A DNA stretch of 64,000 nucleotides from Methylomonas sp. MK1 (lineage in GTDB: Bacteria > Pseudomonadota > Gammaproteobacteria > Methylococcales > Methylomonadaceae). A program made the position numbers and the translations under genes. The notes beneath the pieces were generated by a model, which had not been told where the DNA came from, searched no databases, and saw only the letters and a program-made list of their open reading frames with translations. Shown in pieces: positions 17,679 to 27,178 of the stretch. Where the stretch lies: NCBI RefSeq assembly GCF_000365425.1, contig NZ_AQOV01000001.1:1488001-1552000 (forward strand), given 5' to 3'. Positions within the stretch are counted from its first letter, which is position 1, and each line of letters opens with the position of its first letter.

Positions 17679-20114
17679 TCAATACTCTATCCGCACCGAG
17701 CCCATAAACGTTCTGGGTGCGCCGACCTCGATACCGTTTCGACTGAACGCTGAGGCGGGGTAATATTCTTTATCCAATAAATTATTGACGTTTAATTGCG
17801 TGGTTAATTTGCTCGCCCCCACTTTCCAGGAATAACTGGTCAGCAAATTAACGGTCGCGTAGCCGGGCAATACGACATCGTTATTGGTCGATTCTGTGTG
17901 TTGAGAACTGCGGATTATCACCCCGCCACCGAATTTCAATCCCCGCATGAGGCCGGACTGCAACTCATAGGTGGTAAACAAACTACCGCCGTGACGAGGA
18001 ACACCGGGAAACCGTTTGTCAACTTCAACGGCTCTGCCGATTGTGGTGACGGCATCTGGAGTATAGGCATAGCTGCCTATCATATTCCAGCCCGTCAGAA
18101 TTTCGCCTTTCAAATCCATCTCCAGTCCCGCCACGTTGGCTTCTCCAACGGTAGTTGAATATCTTGTATCCCTGGGATCCGCGAATTTGGCGTTTTGTTT
18201 GGTCAGGTCAAACCAGGCCAACGTCGCGAGAAAGCGCTTGTCGAAGAGTTCGGTTTTGAGGCCGAACTCCCATTGTTGAGCAGTTTCTGGATTCAGCAGT
18301 GCCCCGTCGAAATTCGTGCCATTGATCCCAGTGAAATTCTCTGAGTAACTTCCATACAGGCTTAACTCGGGAATTGGCTGCCAAACCAAACCGCCGCGGG
18401 GCGACAGGTTATCCGTCATAGGACTCACGCTGTCAGCTCTTCCTGTGCGAGTGGATTTGCTTTCCGAATTATCGTAACGCATCCCCGCCAAAAGATGCAG
18501 GTTATAGGGCAGTGTAATTTGGTCTTGCAGATACAATCCAAACCATTGTTCTAATGTCGTACCTCTTGAAACCGGAACATTTGCCGCTCTGTTTTCAATC
18601 GAGTTGGCGCCTAAATATATAGGGTTGTATAGGTCGATGGTTGAGGTAAAGTTTGTTTCAATTCCATCGCGAAAAGTACGAAAATGATCGCCTCCTAATA
18701 GCAAGGTATGTTTCAACCCCCACGTGTCAAAATGCCCTGTTAGATTGACAGTATTGAAATAACTGGCGTCGTTTTCCGGTGGCCGAGACCCGTAATTATA
18801 AAAAATATTCACCGTCCTTCCATCGGCGGCAACACCCGTGGGAATTGCTGCACGGGTTTCAATCCCGTTGTAAACCGCTGTAAAACGGTGACTCAATGTC
18901 CAATCGTCGTTGAAGGCATGCGACCAGTTGACGCCCGCCAAAATTCGTTCGAACTCGCTTTGTGGGTCGGCTTCGCCAAGGAAGCGACTACGTGGCACAT
19001 TGGCCGGACGCGCACCAATCGCTGGTACACCGCGATCTAATACCGCATGCCCGTGATCATATTCCAATTCAAAATTCATTCGGGTGCGCGGACTGATAAT
19101 CCAAGTCACGGTCGGTGCGATAAAGATGCGGTCGCTACTGACGGTATCCCGAAATGAATTCGCATCTTTGTACGCCAAATTGAAGCGGTATAGCAGGGTT
19201 TTGTCCTGGGTAATCGGTCCGGTCGCATCCAAGGTGGTTCGGTAATAATCGTAAGAACCGAATTGTTGCTGCAACGAATAGTACGGTGTAGCCAGCGGCT
19301 TCTTGGTCACGTAATTGACGACACCACCTGGTGTGGCCTGACCATACAATAACGAAGCAGGCCCTTTTAGCGCTTCGACTTGCTCGATATTGGCCAAATC
19401 CCGCCCACCCCAGGCACTGGCTAGCGGAAACGCACCGCCGTCACGGTAGTCGCCGGTAGGAAATGAATCAAATCCGCGCCGTTTGGACCAATCCAGCCAG
19501 TCGCCGGAATTCGCCGATCCTTGATAGATACCACTGACGTAATTCAAAGCATCACCCGGCCTTATGGCTTGCACATCCTCCAAAACCTGTTTCGGCACGA
19601 CCTGGATGGAATAAGGTGTTTCCATGATCGGCGTATCGGTTTTAGTCGCCGTTGTCGTGTTGGGTAGACTGTAATCCGGGTTGTAAGGGTCAGTCGAATC
19701 ATAAACCGCCTTCCCCATCACCGTCACCGCCGGCATCGTCGTAGCCGTGCGCGGCTCGGCGTTCGCTGCTGGTTCCAGCGTAAATGTATCGTCCGCCGTT
19801 TTCCGCACAGTCAAGCCCGAATTCTGCAACATCCGCTGCATGGCCTGCTCCGGGGTGTATTGGCCCGACACCGGGCTGGAGCGGAGTTTGCCGACCAGTT
19901 CCGCCGGATAGAGCAGGCGCAGGTTGGTCTGGTCGGCGAGTTCGGTCAGGGCACTGTCCAGGGCTTGCGCCGGGATGTTGAAGGCTTGCGCAGCGTCGCC
20001 GGCCATCGCGGTCAGGCTGATAGTGCCGAGCAGCAATAATGCGGCAATAGGCATGGGTTTAAACATACGGGCCTGGCCGGGATGGACGCTGCCGGTATCG
20101 AGTGATTTATTCAT
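17679..20114 (-). CDS. TonB-dependent siderophore receptor with STN signalling domain (FecA/FpvA type)
   Basis: The product has 811 residues. After a signal peptide (about 20-42) comes an STN (secretin/TonB short N-terminal) domain at about 44-115, with FNIPAQALDSALTELADQTNLRLLYPAELV. A TonB-box-like PAVTVMGK follows, then the plug (ETPYSIQVVPKQVLED, VEALKGPASLLYGQATPGGVVNYVTKKP) and a 22-strand-type barrel ending in the outer-membrane signature VRIEY with a final Tyr. The STN domain marks receptors that signal occupancy inward through FecR to a FecI-type sigma factor, and those two genes lie directly upstream. It should import a ferric siderophore; which one is not readable. The start has AAGGA six bases upstream. 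Confidence 0.93.
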   Translation of the reverse strand: MNKSLDTGSVHPGQARMFKPMPIAALLLLGTISLTAMAGDAAQAFNIPAQALDSALTELADQTNLRLLYPAELVGKLRSSPVSGQYTPEQAMQRMLQNSGLTVRKTADDTFTLEPAANAEPRTATTMPAVTVMGKAVYDSTDPYNPDYSLPNTTTATKTDTPIMETPYSIQVVPKQVLEDVQAIRPGDALNYVSGIYQGSANSGDWLDWSKRRGFDSFPTGDYRDGGAFPLASAWGGRDLANIEQVEALKGPASLLYGQATPGGVVNYVTKKPLATPYYSLQQQFGSYDYYRTTLDATGPITQDKTLLYRFNLAYKDANSFRDTVSSDRIFIAPTVTWIISPRTRMNFELEYDHGHAVLDRGVPAIGARPANVPRSRFLGEADPQSEFERILAGVNWSHAFNDDWTLSHRFTAVYNGIETRAAIPTGVAADGRTVNIFYNYGSRPPENDASYFNTVNLTGHFDTWGLKHTLLLGGDHFRTFRDGIETNFTSTIDLYNPIYLGANSIENRAANVPVSRGTTLEQWFGLYLQDQITLPYNLHLLAGMRYDNSESKSTRTGRADSVSPMTDNLSPRGGLVWQPIPELSLYGSYSENFTGINGTNFDGALLNPETAQQWEFGLKTELFDKRFLATLAWFDLTKQNAKFADPRDTRYSTTVGEANVAGLEMDLKGEILTGWNMIGSYAYTPDAVTTIGRAVEVDKRFPGVPRHGGSLFTTYELQSGLMRGLKFGGGVIIRSSQHTESTNNDVVLPGYATVNLLTSYSWKVGASKLTTQLNVNNLLDKEYYPASAFSRNGIEVGAPRTFMGSVRIEY

Positions 20115-20209
20115 CTGTAATCCTTAACGTGGCGGCGGCACCATTGCCGCGTACCGGTTAAGACGGACGGCCGGAAAAATCTTGTAATGGCGGCGGGATT
20201 TTTTTTGCG

Positions 20210-21181
20210 TTAGCCGTGCAACACGGTCAACCAAGGCGTGATTTGACTGAGTTTTACCGAGAGGATTTGTTGCAGCATCGCCAGCGTGGCGGCGCGGTCC
20301 GCCAGCGGGAAAACGCCGCTGACCCTTAGCGCCGCCAGTTTGGCATCGCTGATGACGATCTTTCCGGGGAAATAGCGGTCCAATTCCGCAACCACATCGG
20401 CCAGGGCTTGATTTTTAAAGACCAGTTTACCGCGTTGCCAGGCGGCGTTTTGCTGCGAATCGGCCGCCACTGCGGCTTGCAGGCCGTTGGCGGCACTGTA
20501 AACCGCTTGTTGCCCTTCTTGAATGCGGGCGTCGGGCGGGTAATCCGGGGCGTGCAGACCTTTGACACCAACGGCGTGTTCCTGCACCGTGATGCGGACG
20601 GCGTGGTCTTGCTGCAGCACTTCAAAGACCGTCCCTAAGGCTTTGACCACTACAGTATCGGTGGCGACCTCAAACGGCCGTTTACGGTCGGCGGCGACCT
20701 TGAACAAGGCCTGACCGTGTTTCAATGTCAGTTTGCGGCCGGTATCGGAATAGGCAACCGTCAATGCGGTATCGGTATTCAACAGCACCTGGCTGCCGTC
20801 GGCCAAAGTCACGGTTTTTTGTTCGCCGACAGCAGTGTAATAGTCGCTGAACCAGCGGTCGCCAAGGCCGGAAAAAGGCAAAACCAGCGCCAAGGCAACA
20901 GCGGCCGCTGCCAAGCCGCGCCAGACGGGCCGGCTATACCGACGGCCCATGGCTTGCGCCGGTATCGGCAGATCCGTTACCGACCAGCCCTCGCCCATGT
21001 CCAGCCACAGTTGTTCGGCCTCGGCAAAGGCGCGACGGTGTGAGGGGCTGCGATTTTGCCATTCGGCGGCCGCACGCCGCTCCTGCTCGCCGACGTTTCC
21101 GGCGCGCAGCCGTATCACCCAATCAATGGCCTGATCGGACAAAGTGGTGATTTCGGAAACGGGTGCGTTACTCATCGGCAT
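20210..21181 (-). CDS. FecR-family anti-sigma/signal transducer
   Basis: The open frame extends upstream into fecI, but ATG at 21181 (MPMSN) or 21175 (MSN) gives the usual 320-residue FecR length; I chose 21181. The N-terminal cytoplasmic domain (DQAIDWVIRLRAGNVGEQERRAAAEW..S..HRRAFAEAEQLW) binds the sigma factor. A single transmembrane helix lies at about 91-110. The periplasmic FecR domain (VTLADGSQVLLNTDTALTVAYS, FKVAADRKRPFEVAT) and a C-terminal STN-like region follow. It passes the receptor signal across the inner membrane. It sits between the sigma factor and receptor genes on one strand, with 81 bp after fecI. Confidence 0.93.
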   Translation of the reverse strand: MPMSNAPVSEITTLSDQAIDWVIRLRAGNVGEQERRAAAEWQNRSPSHRRAFAEAEQLWLDMGEGWSVTDLPIPAQAMGRRYSRPVWRGLAAAAVALALVLPFSGLGDRWFSDYYTAVGEQKTVTLADGSQVLLNTDTALTVAYSDTGRKLTLKHGQALFKVAADRKRPFEVATDTVVVKALGTVFEVLQQDHAVRITVQEHAVGVKGLHAPDYPPDARIQEGQQAVYSAANGLQAAVAADSQQNAAWQRGKLVFKNQALADVVAELDRYFPGKIVISDAKLAALRVSGVFPLADRAATLAMLQQILSVKLSQITPWLTVLHG

Positions 21182-21261
21182 AAGGTTTGGACGATTGAAA
21201 CTATTATGACGGATGACGCGGCCGTTCTTGCTGATATTTTCCGGGCGGTCGGCAATTTGCT

Positions 21262-21816
21262 TCAATGTTGCTTGAGTCTGTCCCGACAATGCCGCATGGC
21301 CCGCGCCAGATGCTTGGCGACCATGCTTTCCGAAATGCGCAGGCGGGCCGCGACTTCGGTATGGCTGAGGCCTTCGACCCGGTTCCAGTAAAAAGCCAGA
21401 CGGCAGTCTTCAGGCAATTCCGCCAAGGCTTGATGAATGGCTTGCAAGCGCTGGGTCTGCTGATAACGCTGCTCGGGGCCGGGCGACTGTTCGGGAACGG
21501 CGTTGTAGGTGTCGTCGTCGACATCCTGCTTGAGCCGATTGACGCTAAGCCGCTGGTAATCGATCACCAAATTACCGACAACCCGAAACACGAAAGCCCG
21601 CGGATTCTCGATAGTTTCCTGCGTTTGCTGGCGGCTCAGCCGTAAATAAGCATCTTGCAGTATGTCCGCGGACAAGTCTTCCGAACCCAGTTTACGCACG
21701 ATAAAACGACTGAGCTCATCGCGATGTTTATCGATGAATGCCGCAATTTGCTCTGCGCTTGGTTCGGATTGTTCGCCGCTGTCGGAAGGTTTTGCGGAAA
21801 ATACTTGGTCGGACAT
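21262..21816 (-). CDS. FecI-like ECF sigma factor
   Basis: The product has 184 residues. Region 2 is seen as DELSRFIVRKLGSEDLSADILQDAYLRL and ENPRAFVFRVVGNLVIDYQR. Region 4 has LPEDCRLAFYWNRVEGLSHTEVAARLRISESMVAKHLARAM, with the HTH. This is the FecI group of ECF sigma factors, which transcribe the cognate TonB receptor gene when the receptor is loaded. The fecI-fecR-receptor order is the classic arrangement. Fur control is expected from the family, but I found no convincing Fur box upstream. Confidence 0.94.
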   Translation of the reverse strand: MSDQVFSAKPSDSGEQSEPSAEQIAAFIDKHRDELSRFIVRKLGSEDLSADILQDAYLRLSRQQTQETIENPRAFVFRVVGNLVIDYQRLSVNRLKQDVDDDTYNAVPEQSPGPEQRYQQTQRLQAIHQALAELPEDCRLAFYWNRVEGLSHTEVAARLRISESMVAKHLARAMRHCRDRLKQH

Positions 21817-22125
21817 GAGTCATCGCTGCGTTATTGTCCAGATGTTACGAGCACGATACGCACCCAATCGCACAAGCAAATAGAAATCAGGCAATTAAGT
21901 TTTTTCGCCGGCGCATACCGGGAATGACAGGCGGAAAAAATAAGTGATATGCCGCAGCCGTTTGCGGCGAATCCCCTATTGGCTGCAAGGCGCGTAAACA
22001 CGGCGACGCTGGGGCTTGATCTAATATAAGGCTGTCAACCTCAGCAGCGGCGAGCAACCGGCCAGCGCTTTACAGCGGAAACTAACCGAGTCAGGCTTTC
22101 CTTCCGGTAGTGAGCTAAAAAACGC
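21817..22125. other. Intergenic region upstream of the ECF sigma factor gene
   Basis: These 309 bp separate the sigma factor start from the 3' end of the diguanylate cyclase gene. One small GCCGC/GCGGC hairpin lies near 21950. No gene, RNA or clear operator is seen. Confidence 0.45.
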
Positions 22126-23262
22126 CTACAGCGAGGGCTGGGCAGCTGCGACGACCTGATTGCGGCCGGCGTCCTTGGCTAGATAAAGCGCTTTATCCGC
22201 CGCCCCGATCAAGGCCACCGAAGATAGGCCGTTTGCGGGATATGTAGCTACACCAAATGATGCAGTAACACCGATACAGATGTCGGCAAGGGCAATGGGC
22301 TGCGCAACTAGCGCCGAACGTATCAACTCGGCACGCTCACTGGCTGTTTGTTGCGAGGTGTCCGGCAACACCAGAAAAAATTCTTCGCCGCCATAGCGGC
22401 AATCCAAATCGCTACCGCGCGCATGGCGCTTCATGATGTCGGCGAACGCTTTTAATACTGCATCGCCAGCCTGGTGCCCGTAACAATCGTTGATCATTTT
22501 AAAATGATCCAGATCGCTCATCACCACACTCACCTCATAGCCTCGTCGTTCCGCCAAAAGCAATTCACGCTCCAAATTTTCGTTAAGGAACAGTCGGTTA
22601 TATAGGCCGGTTAAGGGATCGTGAATCGCCTGGTATTGGAGCTGCTCGTGCAAGGCTTTGACTTGCCGCTCGGACCGCAAACGTTCGCTAATATCCGCCA
22701 ACACCGCGATCACAGCAGGTTTACCGCCAATGTCGATCGCCGGACTACCTGATACTTCTACAGTAATCAACTGACCATTTCTGCGATAGGCATTGGCGAT
22801 AAAATTAATTTTGGCAAGATCCTTGTTTAAGACTTTCTGCATTGCTTCACGCAGGGCAGGCTGATCCACATCGCTGATAAGTTCCATCATGCCCATATTC
22901 AAGAGGTGATCGACCTCGTAATCGAAGATTTCCGCAAACTTAGGATTAACGTAATGAAAACGGTCTTCGATAATCATGGTTATGCCAACCAAGGATTGAT
23001 CCAGAACCCGGTGAAACTTTTCCTCGGCCTCTTGCAGCGCTCGATTGATCTTCTCGTTCTCCCGCAACGCCGCTTCCAACTCCTTTGTCCGAGCCCGTAC
23101 CAAATTCTCCAGCATAATCGTGGTTTGAAACTGATCAAAATCCGAACAGTGTTGAGTGGAACTATGCTCCACTCGATTCATCAGGGCTTCCACGACCTTA
23201 TTCAGGCGAACGATTTCCGCCCTTAATTCGCTCTCTGTATCGAGTGTATCTGTGTCAATCAT
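22126..23262 (-). CDS. PAS-GGDEF diguanylate cyclase coupled to a FIST sensor
   Basis: Start is ATG at 23262 (MIDTD), giving 378 residues and an 8-bp overlap with the FIST gene; an upstream in-frame start is less likely. An N-terminal coiled coil (about 15-75) is followed by a PAS domain (about 80-195; FHRVLDQSLVGITMI, FHYVNPKFAEIFDYE). A GGDEF domain from about 210 has catalytic GGEEF at 291-295 and an intact inhibitory site RGSD (282-285), five residues before it. Both active and inhibitory sites suggest a working, product-inhibited cyclase making c-di-GMP. Coupling to the FIST gene suggests the cyclase is controlled by that sensor. Confidence 0.93.
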   Translation of the reverse strand: MIDTDTLDTESELRAEIVRLNKVVEALMNRVEHSSTQHCSDFDQFQTTIMLENLVRARTKELEAALRENEKINRALQEAEEKFHRVLDQSLVGITMIIEDRFHYVNPKFAEIFDYEVDHLLNMGMMELISDVDQPALREAMQKVLNKDLAKINFIANAYRRNGQLITVEVSGSPAIDIGGKPAVIAVLADISERLRSERQVKALHEQLQYQAIHDPLTGLYNRLFLNENLERELLLAERRGYEVSVVMSDLDHFKMINDCYGHQAGDAVLKAFADIMKRHARGSDLDCRYGGEEFFLVLPDTSQQTASERAELIRSALVAQPIALADICIGVTASFGVATYPANGLSSVALIGAADKALYLAKDAGRNQVVAAAQPSL

Positions 23263-24415
23263 CCTCGCCGCACCTATCAACTGCACCGATAGCAACCGCG
23301 GCGAAGGTCTGATTCACATGTACTCCGCGAAACTGCTCGCCATACGTATTGAAACCTATCACCTTGTTATCACTCAGTATTTGTTCCGCTTGCGCCGTTA
23401 ACCCGCGCTGTACCAGCTCAAGCTTTCTAAGTATGCAATCGCAAGCTAGCGTGACCTGAGGTTGACCGATCTGTGCCCGAACTTCGGCAAACGCCTGCTG
23501 TAGACTTTCGATAGGATCCACCCCTCGCGCGACTCTCAACACCAAGCCTTCCTCGATAGCGCAGTAAAAAGTCAGACTTTGATCTTCGTTGGCACTACGA
23601 ATAGCCCGCACATAATAGTTACCATCGATAGCGACCACGACCGGCGCCGCGGCAAAGTGCTCAGGGCTCAATTCTTCGACCATAACCCCGATGAGTCTGG
23701 CGTATTCCGGGGCCGCCGGTAGCCCGTTAATTTCATGTACGATGCGCCGTCTGGCATCGGCGTGTGTTACAACCAATCTTTCCGCCGTCGGTACAAAATG
23801 TTGCGCTTTGAATATTTTGAACGGTAACGACGTATGCACCAGCAACAACAAGGCACTGTCCGCATGAAAGTCACCATCGCAATAAACGTATGTTTTATGG
23901 AACAGCAAGTCGTCGGCCGCCGAGCCGCCAATCATGGCGATATTGCCTAATGCGTCTTGTATCGCATGGGTGACCTGCTCTTCGCGCACCGATAAGCCGT
24001 CGATCAACAAAAAACCGAAACAATTTTCGGCATTAAGATGCGTAACTGTATCTTGCAAGCCATACAATAGTTCGTTGGCAAGCGCATGCCCTTCGGCGAT
24101 TTGAAACTGTTGCAAGTTAGGGATTAGCCCACTGGTCGCAATAAAATCCGGCGCGGAAAAGCCGACACCTACCAGACTTTGTTGACTCAGTCCTGCATCG
24201 CCTATTTCGCCGGCAGTCGTGCAGCCAATCACATGCATACCTTGAAATCGACGTCTTATTTCGGAAGCCAGCACAGTTCGGTCATAACTATTCGAACAAA
24301 AGAAAATGACCAAGGTGGTATCGGAGTGGAGCAAGCCTAAAGCAAGTTCCTCGACCGCCCGCTGAGGGTCGGATAAACAGGAATGGGCAATGCGAATTGC
24401 CGTGCGGCGACTCAT
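23255..24415 (-). CDS. FIST-domain sensor protein (NosP-like candidate)
   Basis: This 386-residue soluble protein has FIST-N (about 25-215: LVIFFCSNSYDRTVLASEIRRRF, VIGCTTAGEIGDAGLSQQSLVGVGFS, MIGGSAADDLLFHKTYVY) and FIST-C (about 220-360) domains. FIST proteins are ligand sensors found beside signalling output genes. A well-studied branch, NosP, binds heme and nitric oxide and controls kinases or c-di-GMP enzymes. The next gene is a diguanylate cyclase with an 8-bp overlap, so the two form a two-gene signalling unit. Heme or NO binding here is inference from family and context. Confidence 0.9.
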   Translation of the reverse strand: MSRRTAIRIAHSCLSDPQRAVEELALGLLHSDTTLVIFFCSNSYDRTVLASEIRRRFQGMHVIGCTTAGEIGDAGLSQQSLVGVGFSAPDFIATSGLIPNLQQFQIAEGHALANELLYGLQDTVTHLNAENCFGFLLIDGLSVREEQVTHAIQDALGNIAMIGGSAADDLLFHKTYVYCDGDFHADSALLLLVHTSLPFKIFKAQHFVPTAERLVVTHADARRRIVHEINGLPAAPEYARLIGVMVEELSPEHFAAAPVVVAIDGNYYVRAIRSANEDQSLTFYCAIEEGLVLRVARGVDPIESLQQAFAEVRAQIGQPQVTLACDCILRKLELVQRGLTAQAEQILSDNKVIGFNTYGEQFRGVHVNQTFAAVAIGAVDRCGEDD

Positions 24416-24516
24416 CTGCGTTCTCGGCAGTTACTGTTGACGAAATAGAGGAATATTCTACAACCGGGTTCTGGACTATGCTGTAGAAAAAATCGAAAAT
24501 TGTCGGGATTTACTGA

Positions 24517-24539
24517 CAAAAATCATCTTGATCGATGAT
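24517..24539 (-). terminator. Probable terminator after hldD
   Basis: On the minus strand ATCATC and GATGAT (24534-24539 and 24522-24527) form a 6-bp stem with a 6-base loop, followed by TTTTTG. It lies 15 bp past the hldD stop. The stem is short. Confidence 0.5.
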
Positions 24540-24553
24540 AGAAATTGACCTTA

Positions 24554-25495
24554 CTAGCCGTTCAACCATTCCATATAAAGTTGTACGCCTTGCTCGACAC
24601 TTTTGAATTGATGCTGACAGCCGGTAGCTCTCAGATTATCGAGATTAGCCTGGGTGAAGCTTTGGTAGCAGCCTTTCAGGTGCTCCGGGAAGGGAATATA
24701 TTTGATATAGCCGCGCTGGTGGAATTTAATCACCGCATTTGCCACGTCATTAAAGGTTTGGCTACGCCCGGTACCGCAGTTATAGATGCCGGATGCTTTG
24801 GGGTTATCAAGAAACCAAAGGTTAATATCCACCACATCGCCGACATAAACAAAATCGCGGCGCTGTTCTCCGTCGCCATAACCGTCACAACCTTCAAATA
24901 AGCGTAATTCGTCGGAATCTTTGATCTGATTGTTCAAATGAAAGGCCACACTGGCCATGCTGCCTTTGTGGGCTTCGCGCGGACCGTAGACATTGAAATA
25001 GCGTAAACCCACCACTTGCGCGGTCAAATTTTGCTGTCTGCGCAAATATTGGTCGAACTGAAACTTGGAATAACCGTAGACATTCAGCGGACCTTCGTAA
25101 GCCAACTCTTCCTTAAAGGTTAAATCGGCACCGTAGGTAGCGGCGCTGGATGCATAAATAAAAGGGATTTTGTGGCTTTGGCAATAATGAAACAGCGTTT
25201 TGCTGTATTCATAATTGTTGTCCATCATGTAACGGCCGTCCCACTCAGTCGTGCTGGAGCAGGCGCCCTGGTGAAAAATGGCTTCTATCGTTTCTGCTTG
25301 GAAAGCACCTTGTTGCAGTCGTTCCAAAAAGGTGCATCTGTCCAGATAATCCGCTATCTTGCATTCGACCAAGTTCCGGTATTTGATACCGTTGCTTAAA
25401 TGGTCGACTACTAAAATATCATCATAACCGCGGGCATTCAGGCCCAATACCAGATTGCTGCCGATGAAGCCGGCGCCACCGGTTACGATGATCAC
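24554..25495 (-). CDS. hldD: ADP-L-glycero-D-manno-heptose-6-epimerase HldD
   Basis: The protein has 313 residues and a GTG start. It has the Rossmann motif GGAGFIG at 6-12, SSAATYG at 116-122 and the catalytic YGYSK at 140-144. The overall length and blocks ([28 protein letters not shown]) match HldD (RfaD/GmhD). It converts ADP-D-glycero- to ADP-L-glycero-manno-heptose for the LPS inner core. It starts 5 bp after rplI and is thus likely carried on the ribosomal protein transcript, unusual company for an LPS gene. Confidence 0.97.
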   Translation of the reverse strand: MIIVTGGAGFIGSNLVLGLNARGYDDILVVDHLSNGIKYRNLVECKIADYLDRCTFLERLQQGAFQAETIEAIFHQGACSSTTEWDGRYMMDNNYEYSKTLFHYCQSHKIPFIYASSAATYGADLTFKEELAYEGPLNVYGYSKFQFDQYLRRQQNLTAQVVGLRYFNVYGPREAHKGSMASVAFHLNNQIKDSDELRLFEGCDGYGDGEQRRDFVYVGDVVDINLWFLDNPKASGIYNCGTGRSQTFNDVANAVIKFHQRGYIKYIPFPEHLKGCYQSFTQANLDNLRATGCQHQFKSVEQGVQLYMEWLNG

Positions 25496-25500
25496 GGACT

Positions 25501-25947
25501 TTACTCGGCTACCACTTTTACCGGCAGCGTGATAACGACGTCGGTGTGCAGATTGATAGCAATGTCGTATTCGCCGATGTTACGGATGACGCCGTTAGGC
25601 ATACGTATTTCGTGTTTCTCGACTTTAATGCCGGCAGCAGTGATGGCATCGGCAATGTTTTGCGTACCAACCGAACCGAACAAACGACCTTCGTCTCCGG
25701 TTTTATGAGCGATGGACACGTTCAATTTGCTAAGCGCTTCGCCACGAGCAGTGGCAGCAGCCAATTTTTCAGCCGCTTGTTTTTCCAGCTCGGCGCGACG
25801 CTCTTCAAACTCTCTGATTTTTTTAGGCGTAGCAGGGACTGCCTTGCCTTGCGGAATCAGATAGTTTCTACCGTAACCCGCTTTGATGGTTACTTTATCG
25901 CCCAGGTTACCCAGGTTCGCCGTTTTTTCCAGAAGAATGACTTCCAT
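25501..25947 (-). CDS. rplI: 50S ribosomal protein L9
   Basis: The protein has 148 residues with the L9 signature [36 protein letters not shown]. The long connecting helix and C-terminal 23S-binding domain (KLFGSVGT-type, here [15 protein letters not shown]) follow. AGAGGT precedes the start. It is the fourth gene of the rpsF-rpsR-DUF2232-rplI operon. Confidence 0.98.
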   Translation of the reverse strand: MEVILLEKTANLGNLGDKVTIKAGYGRNYLIPQGKAVPATPKKIREFEERRAELEKQAAEKLAAATARGEALSKLNVSIAHKTGDEGRLFGSVGTQNIADAITAAGIKVEKHEIRMPNGVIRNIGEYDIAINLHTDVVITLPVKVVAE

Positions 25948-25993
25948 CGTTTTCTACCTCTTAGATCGACTTGATTGTCGAAAAATCGGGAGC

Positions 25994-26902
25994 TTACGCC
26001 CCATTTGGTTTTAGTTTATTTCGTAAGTCCAGCCAGGTGTCGGTCAGTCCGCATAACACGATCACCACCATCACATGCGGGATCAACATCAAGGTCACGT
26101 ATAAAAACGGCACCATGAAACGACTACCCTTCATGACCGAGAACGCGGCGTGCAAGACTGCGGTGCCTATCATCGTATAGGTCACCAACAGCACCAACAA
26201 TACATTCCAGCACAACTCCGCAGTCTTGCCGGAAGTGAGCATCGCTACGCCAGCCACCAGGAAGGTGATTAATGTCAGATGCACATGCCCTTTCAACGCC
26301 AAAAACTCGGCTCTGAAACCGCCCGGGTTGTATAGCGCCGCTTGCCACCATCTGGCCAAAAACAAACCGAACAGCAAGCCGTAAACGCTGCCGGCCGCGG
26401 CAACCCCGGTCATGAAATGCGCCAACAGTTCCGCAGATTGCTTAATTTGCTCCATTGGCACATCCGTTTTACCTTCAAGCATGGGCTGTAGCATGAAGCT
26501 CAACACTTCGCGCCAAAGCTGTACCGGCTGTTCCTGAATCGTATATATACCCAGCACCACCGCGACACCCAACAATACGGCAATTTCAATTGCCAGAGTC
26601 AGATAACGGCCCTCGCGCAGTACTATCGAAATCAGCCAAACCGGCAGCCAAAAGGCCAGACCGTAAAGCAATGCGTACTGGTAATTACCGATCAATAAGG
26701 TGCTTAATACGGCGGCAGCCAGACATGAGCAAATCAGCACATACAAGCCTTCACTAGCCCCACGCCTTAATGTTACCAATGAGACAGCGGCTGAACTTAC
26801 GATACTGACAGGAGGAAACAGTAGCGATAGCAAGGCTAGGCTGGATGCGACCGTCATGGCCTGCATCCGTCCTTTCATAATGAAAGTGGCCAGAAATTGC
26901 AC
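25994..26902 (-). CDS. DUF2232 multi-pass membrane protein
   Basis: The protein has 302 residues with about seven or eight hydrophobic helices. A GTG start at 26902 is favoured by a strong GGAGG site eight bases upstream. DUF2232 proteins sit between rpsR and rplI in many proteobacteria, as here; their function is unknown, though the fold suggests a membrane transporter or energy-coupling S-component-like protein. Position in the operon and topology are the main evidence. Confidence 0.8.
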   Translation of the reverse strand: MQFLATFIMKGRMQAMTVASSLALLSLLFPPVSIVSSAAVSLVTLRRGASEGLYVLICSCLAAAVLSTLLIGNYQYALLYGLAFWLPVWLISIVLREGRYLTLAIEIAVLLGVAVVLGIYTIQEQPVQLWREVLSFMLQPMLEGKTDVPMEQIKQSAELLAHFMTGVAAAGSVYGLLFGLFLARWWQAALYNPGGFRAEFLALKGHVHLTLITFLVAGVAMLTSGKTAELCWNVLLVLLVTYTMIGTAVLHAAFSVMKGSRFMVPFLYVTLMLIPHVMVVIVLCGLTDTWLDLRNKLKPNGA

Positions 26903-26922
26903 GCGCTACCCCTCCCGCTAAA

Positions 26923-27153
26923 TCACTTGTGTGCGTCGCAGAACGGCAACAAAGCCAGGAACCGCGCTTGTTTAATCGCAGAAGTCAACTGTCTTTGATA
27001 TTTAGCACTGGTACCGGTAATACGGCTAGGAATGATTTTGCCGGTTTCGGTAACGTACTCGCTCAATAAGTCCAAATCTTTATAATCGATTTTGATCGCG
27101 TCTTCGCCGCTAAAACGGCAACCTTTTTTGCGTCTAATGTTATTACGTGCCAT
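26923..27153 (-). CDS. rpsR: 30S ribosomal protein S18
   Basis: The protein is 76 residues from ATG at 27153; a GTG directly before it is less suitable given the AAGAGA site upstream. Typical S18 sequence: [46 protein letters not shown], and a C-terminal [12 protein letters not shown]. It pairs with S6 in the platform of the 30S subunit. Confidence 0.98.
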   Translation of the reverse strand: MARNNIRRKKGCRFSGEDAIKIDYKDLDLLSEYVTETGKIIPSRITGTSAKYQRQLTSAIKQARFLALLPFCDAHK

Positions 27154-27178
27154 CACAATTCTCTTGGTTCAATGTTGA

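Noticed and set aside
17505..17753. An 82-codon frame across the hairpin cluster
   Set aside because: Its codons are made of the palindromes themselves and it runs into the fecA-like gene end; no protein feature is present.
21817..22125. A Fur box before the ECF sigma factor gene
   Set aside because: Expected from the family, but no stretch comes close to the GATAATGATAATCATTATC-type consensus.
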